From positions 62,001-126,000 of the forward strand of contig NZ_PPED02000007.1 in NCBI RefSeq assembly GCF_002899825.2: a DNA stretch of 64,000 nucleotides. The letters run 5' to 3'. Within the stretch, counting starts at the first letter, position 1. Each line of letters opens with the position of its first letter. Shown piece by piece: positions 8,209 through 15,643 of the stretch. Origin of the DNA: Chryseobacterium phosphatilyticum (GTDB taxonomy: Bacteria > Bacteroidota > Bacteroidia > Flavobacteriales > Weeksellaceae). The position numbers and the translations under genes were made by a program. The notes below the pieces were generated by a model. That model ran no database searches, was not told the origin of the DNA, and saw only the letters and a program-made list of their open reading frames with translations.

Positions 8209-9342
8209 TTATTTGGAAGATGTTTTTTCAACAAATGCAGACAGATCCTTTTCTAAGATTTTTCTGTTTGCAAGATTATTGGTTAAAATAATAAACCCTG
8301 ACTGAAGTCCCGGAAAGAATTCCAGAGAACTTCTGGATCCACCTGTTCCACCGGTATGCTCATACATTGTATTTCCGTTTTTAGTAGTATGAAAGAACCA
8401 ATTGAGTCCGAGAGAGCCTTCTTCTCCTTCAAATGTATACTTATGGGATAATGAAACATTCAATTGGTTTTCGGCAATATTGGCTTTGATATATTTAATC
8501 ATATCGTAGGTGTTTGACCTTAATTCTCCGGTGGCTACCAGTTCTGGGAAGTCCCAATAGGGTGTCACCTCTCTGTTATTGTTATGGGCTTTGGCAATAT
8601 TATTTTTGTTAGCGTCTGCAAGACTTATAGTTGTACTGTTCATTTGCAGCGGTTTCAGAATATATTTTCTGACCAGTGAAAAATAGTTTTCATGATAGAC
8701 ATCCTCAAGAATATATCCTAATAAATTCACGGCCATATTAGAATACGTGTATTTTACACCTGGCAGCGTATCCATTTTCATGTTTTTCAGTCCTTCATAG
8801 AACATTTTTTTAGAGTAATTGCTAAACGGATTAAGTTCTATATAATCTGGTCTTTCATAAAGATTAGGGAAAATTCTTGTAATTCTTGAAGTATGATTGG
8901 CCAGGTGTATTATTTTAATGGGATGATTATTATATTGTAAATTGGGATACTTCTCAGGAAGGTAGTTCCGGATATCATCATCTGTTCTTATTTTTTTATC
9001 TAAAATGGCCTGGGCAGTGAGAATTCCCGTAAATGTTTTGGTAATGGAACCTATTTCATAGATGGTTTTATTATTGGGAAGCACTTGTTTTCCATATTCT
9101 AACTCTCCATAATTGTAGTAATAATCTTTGCCTTTTATTGTGATTCCAATAGAAAGTCCTACCGCCTTTGGGTCTTCGTAGTATTTTTTTACATATTTGT
9201 CTACTTCCAGATCAAGTTCTGATTTTAATGGATTGTCTGTTTTTATGGTATTTTTATCCTGCAGAAGATTTTGATTCTGTGAAAAACTCCAAAAGAAACA
9301 GAGAAGTAATGTCAGACAAAAGAAATTTGTAATTGTTTTCAT
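8209..9342 (-). CDS. Serine hydrolase (class C beta-lactamase fold)
   Basis: A 377-residue exported hydrolase with signal peptide (residues 1-21) and the motifs SITK (99-102), YSN (200-202) and HTGG (329-332). These are the catalytic Ser-Lys, Tyr and KTG-equivalent of the beta-lactamase/D-Ala carboxypeptidase superfamily. It is a different, shorter relative of the hydrolase at 3890-5413 and lacks the TPR tail. It could act on peptidoglycan peptides or small esters; resistance to beta-lactams cannot be inferred. It is a single gene. Confidence 0.85.
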   Translation of the reverse strand: MKTITNFFCLTLLLCFFWSFSQNQNLLQDKNTIKTDNPLKSELDLEVDKYVKKYYEDPKAVGLSIGITIKGKDYYYNYGELEYGKQVLPNNKTIYEIGSITKTFTGILTAQAILDKKIRTDDDIRNYLPEKYPNLQYNNHPIKIIHLANHTSRITRIFPNLYERPDYIELNPFSNYSKKMFYEGLKNMKMDTLPGVKYTYSNMAVNLLGYILEDVYHENYFSLVRKYILKPLQMNSTTISLADANKNNIAKAHNNNREVTPYWDFPELVATGELRSNTYDMIKYIKANIAENQLNVSLSHKYTFEGEEGSLGLNWFFHTTKNGNTMYEHTGGTGGSRSSLEFFPGLQSGFIILTNNLANRKILEKDLSAFVEKTSSK

Positions 9343-9471
9343 ATATCAGATGATTGTGATGTTGCAGATGTACTTCAGAACGTCTTTTCTGGTATTCAGT
9401 AGTCTGTTTATCAATTAAAAATAGTTCTGAATATTGGGATAAAATTAATCTTTTATTTGGCTTTTTTTCAA

Positions 9472-9506
9472 TAAAAAAGAGATATTCATGAATACCTCTT
9501 TTTATT
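9472..9506 (-). terminator. Terminator of the LOG gene
   Basis: An imperfect hairpin, AAAAAGAG...CTCTTTTT around the ATTCATGAAT palindrome, lies just downstream of the minus-strand LOG stop and is flanked by T-rich DNA. Confidence 0.6.
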
Positions 9507-9507
9507 A

Positions 9508-10089
9508 CTAAATCTCTTCCTTAGAAATCCACTTCCCAACCGTAGGAGCTTCATAATTTTTCATTTTTTCAAGAAGCTCATCAATACTATCGCTGATCAG
9601 AAGCATATCTCTGTTAATCTGCTTTAAAAAACCTTTCTCCACCATATTCTGAACCAGGTTAATCAGGTCATCGTAAAAGCCGTCAATATTCAGAATCCCT
9701 ATAGGTTTTTTATGAAGTCCGAGTTGTGCCCACGTGATCATTTCAAAGAACTCTTCCAGCGTTCCATAGCCACCGGGAAGAACGATCACTCCGTCACAAA
9801 GATCATTCATTTTGGTTTTTCTTTCATGCATCGTTTCCACAAGAACCAGCTCGGTAAGTTTTTTATGAGCAATTTCTTTGGCTTGTAAAAAATGGGGAAG
9901 AACGCCGGTTACTTTTCCGTTTTCACTCAAGGCACCATTGGCTATTGTTCCCATCAAGCCAGTTTGGGAACCCCCATAAATTAATTGTATTTGTTGTTTT
10001 GCCAAGGTTTGACCAAGCAGATATGCCTGTTCTTCATAAATTTTATCTGTGCCAAAACTTGAGCCACAGAATACGGTGATACTTTTCAT
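9508..10089 (-). CDS. LOG-family protein (TIGR00730)
   Basis: A 193-residue Rossmann-fold protein with the family signature PGGYGTLEE (105-113) and the upstream MHERK motif (87-91). LOG proteins hydrolyse nucleoside 5'-monophosphates such as cytokinin ribotides to base plus ribose 5-phosphate. In non-plant bacteria the physiological substrate is often unknown. It is cytoplasmic, with no signal peptide. The gene is a lone unit with a hairpin terminator directly after the stop. Confidence 0.92.
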   Translation of the reverse strand: MKSITVFCGSSFGTDKIYEEQAYLLGQTLAKQQIQLIYGGSQTGLMGTIANGALSENGKVTGVLPHFLQAKEIAHKKLTELVLVETMHERKTKMNDLCDGVIVLPGGYGTLEEFFEMITWAQLGLHKKPIGILNIDGFYDDLINLVQNMVEKGFLKQINRDMLLISDSIDELLEKMKNYEAPTVGKWISKEEI

Positions 10090-10266
10090 ATTTGAATGTT
10101 TTTATTCGTAAGCTAAAGAAGATAGTAAAATATTCTTTGATATTTTATATTGAAATTTCCAGATATTCAATTGTTGTTAATTTCTTAATATGGCCTAATG
10201 ATTTGATAAAATTAAAAATATCCAAAATCAAAGACTTTGGATATTTACTATAGTTATTACACTCTT

Positions 10267-11709
10267 TTATTTCTGAGGAATATTCGCTAAAATATCTTTC
10301 AGGAAGCTCCAGAACTTCTGAGCAGAAGGGATATTTGCCCTTTCGTCAGGAGAGTGTGCTCCTCTGATGGTTGGTCCGAAACTTACCATTTCCATTTCAG
10401 GATAGTTGGCACCGATGATACCACATTCTAAACCTGCATGACAAGCTACTACATGAGGCTTTTCATTGAACTTTTCAGTATAGATCTTTTCCATGATCTG
10501 TACGATTTCAGAGCCTGGTCTTGGCTTCCATCCTGGATATGAACCGCTGAATACTACATTCATTCCGGCTAATTCAGCTACAGATTTCAATTGTTCTGCT
10601 GTAGAATACTTAGAAGAGTCTACCGAAGATCTTGTAAGGTTAAGAATCTTTAATTCACCACCTTTTAATTCAACTCTTGCGACGTTGTTGGAGGCTTCTA
10701 CAAGATCTGCCACATCAGGGCTCATTCTGTATACTCCGTTGTGAAGAGCTTTTAAAGTAAGAATAACTTTTTTAGAATCTGCTTCTGAAATAGCTTTGTC
10801 AGAAGACGTAGAGTTTTCAATATTGATCTGAAGTCCCGGTTCTACAGAAGCAAATTCTTCTAAAATTTCTGTTTTAAGAACAGTCACTTCCTGAATGAAC
10901 TCCTGTGCATTTCTTACAGAGATCATAGCAACTCCTTCTCTTGGGATCGCATTTCTTAAGCCGCCCCCATCAACAGAGATCAGTTCTATATTTTGATTTT
11001 CTAATCCTTTGTAAAGAAGTCTTCCCAGGATAATGTTTGCATTTCCGAAACCTTTATGGATATCCATTCCAGAGTGTCCACCCTGCAAACCTTTTACTTC
11101 AATTCTTACAATCTGTCCTTTTGCAGTTTCTGTTGCATAGTTTTGAGTAATGGTAACATCAACACCACCGGCACAGCCTATGTCAATTTCATCATCCTCT
11201 TCCGTATCAAGGTTTAATAGGATTTCTCCTGTAAGTTGCCCTGGTTTTAAACCAATAGCACCTGTCATACCTGTCTCTTCATCAATGGTAAATAAAGCTT
11301 CCAGGGCAGGATGAGGAATATCCGAACTTTCAAGGATAGACATAATGGTAGCTACTCCTAAACCATTATCAGCTCCTAAAGTAGTTCCTTTTGCTTTTAC
11401 CCAGTCACCATCAATTTCCATTTTAATCCCTTCTGTTTCAAAATCGAAATTAACGTCATTGTTTTTCTGGCAAACCATATCCAGATGCGACTGAAGCACG
11501 ATTGATTTACGGTTTTCCATTCCCGCTGTAGCAGGTTTTTTAATAATTACGTTTCCTACTTCATCTACAGTAGTTTCTAAACCTAAGTCTTCACCAAATC
11601 CTTTGATGAAAGCAATTACTTTTTCCTCCTTTTTTGATGGTCTTGGAACTGCATTTAATTTGGAGAAGTTTTTCCAGATTATCTGCGGTTCTATATTAGA
11701 TAATTCCAT
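10267..11709 (-). CDS. pepD: Aminoacyl-histidine dipeptidase (M20 family)
   Basis: A 480-residue cytoplasmic di-zinc peptidase that cleaves Xaa-His dipeptides such as carnosine. Zinc-ligand and catalytic residues are visible: SHLDMV (His75, Asp77), GADNG (Asp114), IDEETG (Glu144, Glu145), LNLDTEE (Asp168) and RGAHSPDE near the C-terminus. The lid domain starts at about residue 195. Length fits PepD. A TAAATTTG -7 element on the minus strand at 11733-11726 supports the start. The 177 bases between this gene and the LOG gene show nothing recognised. Confidence 0.95.
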   Translation of the reverse strand: MELSNIEPQIIWKNFSKLNAVPRPSKKEEKVIAFIKGFGEDLGLETTVDEVGNVIIKKPATAGMENRKSIVLQSHLDMVCQKNNDVNFDFETEGIKMEIDGDWVKAKGTTLGADNGLGVATIMSILESSDIPHPALEALFTIDEETGMTGAIGLKPGQLTGEILLNLDTEEDDEIDIGCAGGVDVTITQNYATETAKGQIVRIEVKGLQGGHSGMDIHKGFGNANIILGRLLYKGLENQNIELISVDGGGLRNAIPREGVAMISVRNAQEFIQEVTVLKTEILEEFASVEPGLQINIENSTSSDKAISEADSKKVILTLKALHNGVYRMSPDVADLVEASNNVARVELKGGELKILNLTRSSVDSSKYSTAEQLKSVAELAGMNVVFSGSYPGWKPRPGSEIVQIMEKIYTEKFNEKPHVVACHAGLECGIIGANYPEMEMVSFGPTIRGAHSPDERANIPSAQKFWSFLKDILANIPQK

Positions 11710-11740
11710 TGAAATTTATTTTTCTCAAATTTACAAAATA

Positions 11741-11773
11741 AAAAATGCTTCCGTAGGATACAGAAGCATTTTT
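11741..11773 (-). terminator. Terminator of the lipoprotein/LURP-one unit
   Basis: An 11-bp stem, 11741-11751 with 11763-11773, is followed by a T-rich run on the minus strand. It lies between the lipoprotein stop (11831) and the pepD promoter. Confidence 0.7.
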
Positions 11774-11830
11774 ATGAGTTATAAAGTATGAATAAGTAAA
11801 CTTTTGAATCAGCTTATTCACTTTTAGTTG

Positions 11831-12322
11831 TTAACATCCACATTCTCCATAGATCGGGATCGTGACAACACTGCCATCTGGTTTTTCAATGGTCAGGGTA
11901 CCTTCAAATAATAAAGCTTCTTCGCCTTTTATTTTTTTACCCTTTACAGATATTTTGTAATCATTACTTTCGATTTCTTTGGTCAGTTCTTCGTCTACTT
12001 CCATATCACTTGATGAAATAAGATTCATAACCAGTCTTTTACCATCCAGTTTCATATAAGCAGTTTTTCCGGCATCATCAGCATAGATGTATTTTTCGGC
12101 TTCAAAATCAGCTTTGTTCCTGGCAAAATAACATGAGCATTCTTTAATTTCTTTGGGAAAGGGAATGGTTTCGATGAAAATTTTTCCGGTTGAAGGGGGA
12201 GTCGTTGCGGAGTCTTTAACAATATTTAAAGAATCTCCGGGAGTGGAGCCCGCAACTGTTTCTTTTTCCTTTTTACAGGCTATTAAAAGAAACGCAGAAA
12301 AGAAAATAATAAGGTATTTCAT
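11831..12322 (-). CDS. Uncharacterised lipoprotein with GECGC tail
   Basis: I do not recognise a named family. The 163-residue product starts with a lipoprotein signal (MKYLIIFFSAFLLIACKK, lipid-modified Cys16). A Ser/Thr/Pro-rich linker follows to about residue 50. The remainder is predicted mixed alpha/beta, with an internal ECSCYF motif and a C-terminal PIYGECGC, so the two CxC motifs may form disulfides or bind metal. The start lies 20 bases downstream of the LURP-one-like gene, so both are probably cotranscribed. It is probably attached to the periplasmic face or outer membrane. Confidence 0.7.
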   Translation of the reverse strand: MKYLIIFFSAFLLIACKKEKETVAGSTPGDSLNIVKDSATTPPSTGKIFIETIPFPKEIKECSCYFARNKADFEAEKYIYADDAGKTAYMKLDGKRLVMNLISSSDMEVDEELTKEIESNDYKISVKGKKIKGEEALLFEGTLTIEKPDGSVVTIPIYGECGC

Positions 12323-12342
12323 TTGTTTGTGGTTTTATTTTT

Positions 12343-12948
12343 TTAACCTCTAGCTCTTTCCAGAAGAGTCATCATTAATAATGAAAGGATTACCAAGCTT
12401 TCTTCCTCATCATCAATGTCAATTAATCTATCCAACTGGAATCTTCTTCCGAAGAATGAAGGCATTTTTTTTAATTTAAAATAAGCTTTTCCATCAATAC
12501 CGGTTACTGTATAGGAAGGATTCAGGAAATATCCTGTAAACATTCCGATGATGGGAAGTTCTCCTACAAAACTGTCCCAGAATCTTACCCATGCACTATC
12601 TTCCTGAATTTTAAATTTAGGCTGATCTTTGGCATCAAGGATATCGTAGCTTGCTTTCCAGATAGAACGCATTCCTTTTCTAGCTAATCTGCCGAAATTT
12701 TTATTATCAACAATATCATTTAATGAATATGACGCATTAAAGTCAATCCATTGGTTAGCTTTGATTCTGAAAAGCTCCTTAGATTTGCTCTCATCATTGA
12801 AAACAATGACATCCTCCTTCAGCTTGAACATTTTTTGACGTACATAGGCTACATAATTCCCATTCTTGTCTGTAATGTTGAAGTCACTTGCTAAGGTAGT
12901 GATTTTGAATTTGAAATCCAGAGGATAATTTAGATTGTTAAGTACCAT
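12343..12948 (-). CDS. LURP-one-related/scramblase-like protein
   Basis: A 201-residue protein whose pattern fits the LURP-one-related (tubby C-terminal-like) family. Early strands read ITDKNGNYVAYVRQKMFKL followed by KEDVIVFND, the middle has YDILDAKDQPKFKIQED, and a later GYFLNPSYTV is followed by a KLKKMPSF segment. The family forms a beta-barrel around a central hydrophobic helix; the function in bacteria is unknown. The C-terminus (SLVILSLLMMTLLERA) is that hydrophobic helix. It heads a two-gene unit with the downstream lipoprotein. The -7 element TATATTTG at 12990-12983 on the minus strand supports the start. Confidence 0.65.
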   Translation of the reverse strand: MVLNNLNYPLDFKFKITTLASDFNITDKNGNYVAYVRQKMFKLKEDVIVFNDESKSKELFRIKANQWIDFNASYSLNDIVDNKNFGRLARKGMRSIWKASYDILDAKDQPKFKIQEDSAWVRFWDSFVGELPIIGMFTGYFLNPSYTVTGIDGKAYFKLKKMPSFFGRRFQLDRLIDIDDEEESLVILSLLMMTLLERARG

Positions 12949-12982
12949 GTTAGTTTATTTTTTTCATATTTAATTCGAGCGG

Positions 12983-12990
12983 CAAATATA
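12983..12990 (-). promoter_or_regulatory. -7 element of the LURP-one/lipoprotein unit
   Basis: TATATTTG on the minus strand, 35 bases upstream of the start at 12948. No matching TTG was found. Confidence 0.4.
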
Positions 12991-13272
12991 AAGGTTTTCT
13001 TAGAATTATATGGTATAGAAGTTACTATGAAAAGATTAAATTATCATATTGAGACATTGTAAAAAGTAGATCATAGATTTGCGGCAAGAGATTGAACATA
13101 AATGATGATTTGAAATGACAATTGTGATAAAGTCAATGACGGCTTTTTGCTGTTCCTATACTAATTTTTTCCAGGAGGTACCTACATACTGAGGTAAAAA
13201 TGATTTATTATTTACTATAGATTATCATGTTTTTGTTTTCATTTTCAACAGGTAATTTTCAACTATAATGTC
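12991..13272. other. Intergenic region without a recognised gene
   Basis: This divergent intergenic stretch between the LURP-one-like gene and recR shows no convincing frame, hairpin or repeat. Confidence 0.5.
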
Positions 13273-13280
13273 TATTTTTG
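13273..13280 (+). promoter_or_regulatory. -7 element that decides the recR start
   Basis: TATTTTTG lies between an upstream ATG (13268) and the ATG at 13286. If it is the true -7 box, transcription starts at about 13286 and the upstream ATG cannot be used. Confidence 0.45.
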
Positions 13281-13285
13281 TAGCT

Positions 13286-13897
13286 ATGGATTATCCGAGT
13301 AAAGTTTTGGCAAAAGCAGTTGATGAGATTTCAGGATTGCCGGGAATAGGAAGAAAGACTGCGTTAAGATTAGCATTACATTTATTGAAACAACCCAGTT
13401 CCAGAGCAATAAGCCTTGGAAATTCCCTTATTAATCTTGTCAACGAAATAAAATACTGTAAAGAATGTCATAATTTTTCTGATTTTGAGATTTGTGAAAT
13501 CTGCAGTAATGAAAAGAGAAATGGCGAACTGATTTGTATTGTGGAGGATGTTCGGGATGTTATTGCCATAGAAAATACCGGAAAATATACCGGAAAATAT
13601 TTAATTCTGGGTGGGAAAATTTCCCCTATGGAAGGAGTAGGCCCCGGGCAATTGAATATTCCCAGTATTGAAAGAAAATTAAATGAAGGTAAAGCAAAAG
13701 AATTAATTTTTGCTCTGAGTGCCACTATGGAAGGAGATACTACTGCTTATTATATTTACAAAAAATTTAAAAATTTTGATGTGAATTTTTCAAGTATTGC
13801 AAGGGGAATTTCGGTAGGAGATGAGCTGGAGTATGCAGATGAAATCTCTTTAGGAAGATCTATCATCAACAGATTACCTTACAACGAAAAGGATTAA
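13286..13897 (+). CDS. recR: Recombination mediator RecR
   Basis: A 203-residue protein, normal RecR length. It works with RecO to load RecA at single-strand gaps. An N-terminal helix-hairpin-helix GLPGIGRKTA (17-26) is followed by a four-cysteine zinc finger (Cys58, Cys61, Cys70, Cys73) and a Toprim domain from about residue 82 (ICIVEDVRD, then GGKISPMEGVGP). An ATG six codons upstream (13268) is in frame, but family length and a -7 box at 13273-13280 favour 13286. The glycosyltransferase gene starts one base after the stop, so the two are translationally linked. Confidence 0.96.
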   Translation: MDYPSKVLAKAVDEISGLPGIGRKTALRLALHLLKQPSSRAISLGNSLINLVNEIKYCKECHNFSDFEICEICSNEKRNGELICIVEDVRDVIAIENTGKYTGKYLILGGKISPMEGVGPGQLNIPSIERKLNEGKAKELIFALSATMEGDTTAYYIYKKFKNFDVNFSSIARGISVGDELEYADEISLGRSIINRLPYNEKD

Positions 13898-13898
13898 T

Positions 13899-14732
13899 AT
13901 GAAGCTGTCAGTTATTATTGTTAATTATAACGTTACCCGATTACTCAAAAACTGTCTTTTATCTCTTCAAAAATATATCAGGGAGATAGAGTATGAAGTA
14001 ATTGTGATTGATAATGCTTCCACAGATAGCTCATGGGGAGATCTTATTCCGGAATTTCCGGACGTTCATTTTATTTCTTCCAAAATTAACGGAGGTTTTT
14101 CAAAAGCCAATAATCAGGCTATACAAAATGCAAAAGGCGAATATTTGTTACTTTTAAATCCCGATACTGAGCTGGAAGGATTTTATATGAAGGATCTTTT
14201 GGATTTTGCCGGTTCCCATTCTGATTTTGGAGGTATGGGGGTACGAATGCATGATGCGCAAGGAATTTTCCTTCCGGAAAGTAAACGTTCGGTTCCGGAT
14301 ATGTTCAATTCTTTTGAAAAACTGTTCACTAATTTTAAGAAAAATAATTCCAAGTCTTATTACAGAAATGATATTGAGGAAGACGCTATTGCAGAAGTGG
14401 AAGTACTGACTGGTGCTTTTTTACTGATCAGGAATGAGGTTTACCAAAAGATAGGGGGGCTGGATGAAACTTATTTTATGTATGGAGAAGATATTGACCT
14501 TTGCTACACTCTTTTAAGAAATGGCTATAAAAATTACTATTATGGTAAAGTCTCTATACTTCATCATAAAGGAGAAAGTACCATTAAAGATGAAGTCTAT
14601 CTGAACAGGTTTTATGGGGCAATGCAGATTTTTATTGATAAATATTATAAGAAAACAAAACCGATGCAATATTCATTTTTGAAGGCTGGTCTGCAACTTC
14701 GCCACAAGATTGAAAAAATCAAATTAAAATAA
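13899..14732 (+). CDS. Family 2 glycosyltransferase
   Basis: A 277-residue GT-A enzyme without membrane spans. It opens with SVIIVNYN, followed by the nucleotide-binding DNASTDSS (38-45), GGFSKANNQAI, and NPDTE (87-91) at the metal-binding position. Later it has GEDIDLCYTLLRNGYK. This pattern is typical of GT2 enzymes adding rhamnose or similar sugars to surface glycans. The acceptor is unknown. No polysaccharide cluster is present; its only neighbour is recR, one base upstream. Confidence 0.9.
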   Translation: MKLSVIIVNYNVTRLLKNCLLSLQKYIREIEYEVIVIDNASTDSSWGDLIPEFPDVHFISSKINGGFSKANNQAIQNAKGEYLLLLNPDTELEGFYMKDLLDFAGSHSDFGGMGVRMHDAQGIFLPESKRSVPDMFNSFEKLFTNFKKNNSKSYYRNDIEEDAIAEVEVLTGAFLLIRNEVYQKIGGLDETYFMYGEDIDLCYTLLRNGYKNYYYGKVSILHHKGESTIKDEVYLNRFYGAMQIFIDKYYKKTKPMQYSFLKAGLQLRHKIEKIKLK

Positions 14733-14746
14733 CTGAAATACCTATT

Positions 14747-14783
14747 AAAAAAAAAAGCAACTCAATTTGAGCTGCTTTTTTAA
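14747..14783. terminator. Bidirectional terminator between glycosyltransferase and secG
   Basis: An A-run, a GCA-ACTCAA/TTTGAGC-TGC stem with one mismatch, and a T-run lie between two convergent genes. Confidence 0.75.
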
Positions 14784-14804
14784 ATATATCTGATGATCAT
14801 CTTC

Positions 14805-15164
14805 TTATTTAGCCGGTACTACTGGTGTAGTAGTCGGAGTAGTGGTTGTTGTAGAAGAAGCCGGAGCCGTCTGTTTTGCCGGAGCTTCTTGCTTCACGGG
14901 TTGTTTAGGAGTAGGTGCCACTTGTGATGGTTTACCTGTAATCACAACGCTTATAAGGATAAGAACGATGATAGTTCCGCCTAGAGTCCATGTTGCTTTT
15001 TCCATGAAATCATTGGTTCTCTGTACTCCAAACTGAGCAGGTGATGCTCCTCCAAAAGTACTTGAAAGACCTCCTCCTTTAGGGTTTTGAGCCATAACAA
15101 TAATTACCAACAAAATACTGGCAATCATAATAAGAACCATCAATAGTGTAAATATAGTATCCAT
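14805..15164 (-). CDS. secG: Preprotein translocase subunit SecG
   Basis: A 119-residue SecG. There are two membrane helices (about 3-24 and 59-77) separated by the conserved QNPKGGGLSS loop (26-35) and the GASPAQFGVQRTNDFMEKAT segment. SecG assists SecYE-dependent export in the inner membrane. Unusually, the C-terminus carries about 40 residues rich in Pro, Ala, Thr and Lys. The gene is single and has a near-consensus promoter. Confidence 0.95.
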   Translation of the reverse strand: MDTIFTLLMVLIMIASILLVIIVMAQNPKGGGLSSTFGGASPAQFGVQRTNDFMEKATWTLGGTIIVLILISVVITGKPSQVAPTPKQPVKQEAPAKQTAPASSTTTTTPTTTPVVPAK

Positions 15165-15189
15165 TAATTCTGATATCTTTTTGAATGGG

Positions 15190-15219
15190 CAAATTTAATC
15201 TTTTTTTACTGAACGGCAA
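15190..15219 (-). promoter_or_regulatory. Promoter of secG
   Basis: On the minus strand, TTG (15219-15217), 19 bases and TAAATTTG (15197-15190) match the flavobacterial consensus, 26 bases before the secG start. Confidence 0.7.
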
Positions 15220-15417
15220 AGAAAGATGCAGGTAAATATGTATTAAGTACAAAAGTTTAGCAATCAGACAATGATTTTATGGTAAAAATAGGGTTGCGAT
15301 AGGGTTTCAGGTGCTATTTTCATGAGTTGGAAAACGTAAGATGGTAATGAGCTTTAAAAAAAATGCTTTACGACCTAAAGAAAATCAAAAATTGTCAGAC
15401 TCCCTGGAATAGTTATA

Positions 15418-15492
15418 AATTCTCGCAGAGGTTAGGGAGATAATACTGACTCTTCTACAAATATCTGCGAAATCTGTGCGATCTGCGAGAAT
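15418..15492. repeat. Intergenic inverted repeat of the TCTGCGAAATCTG type
   Basis: ATTCTCGCAGA (15418-15428) and TCTGCGAGAAT (15482-15492) are perfect 11-bp inverted arms enclosing about 53 bases with two further CTGCGA/CTGTGCGA motifs. The rest of the 15165-15643 gap holds the secG promoter, this repeat and an M16 terminator. A related motif occurs at 63304-63353. Confidence 0.55.
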
Positions 15493-15591
15493 AGAATAAT
15501 AGCATTTTATCACAGATGAAATCTTAGTGTATTATTTTTGCTATGCTATATAAAATAATATCAGGAACTCTGAGTTATAATTTTTCAAAAA

Positions 15592-15624
15592 AAGGACTAT
15601 CTCATTTCTGAGACAGCCCTTTCT
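15592..15624 (-). terminator. Terminator of the M16 operon
   Basis: A GGGCTGTCTCA/TGAGATAGTCC hairpin with wobble pairs is followed by a T-run on the minus strand, about 20 bases beyond the stop of the second M16 gene. Confidence 0.75.
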
Positions 15625-15643
15625 TATAGATAATGTATATTTC

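Noticed and set aside
13268..13285. Upstream ATG of recR
   Set aside because: A -7 box lies between it and the next ATG, and family length favours 13286.
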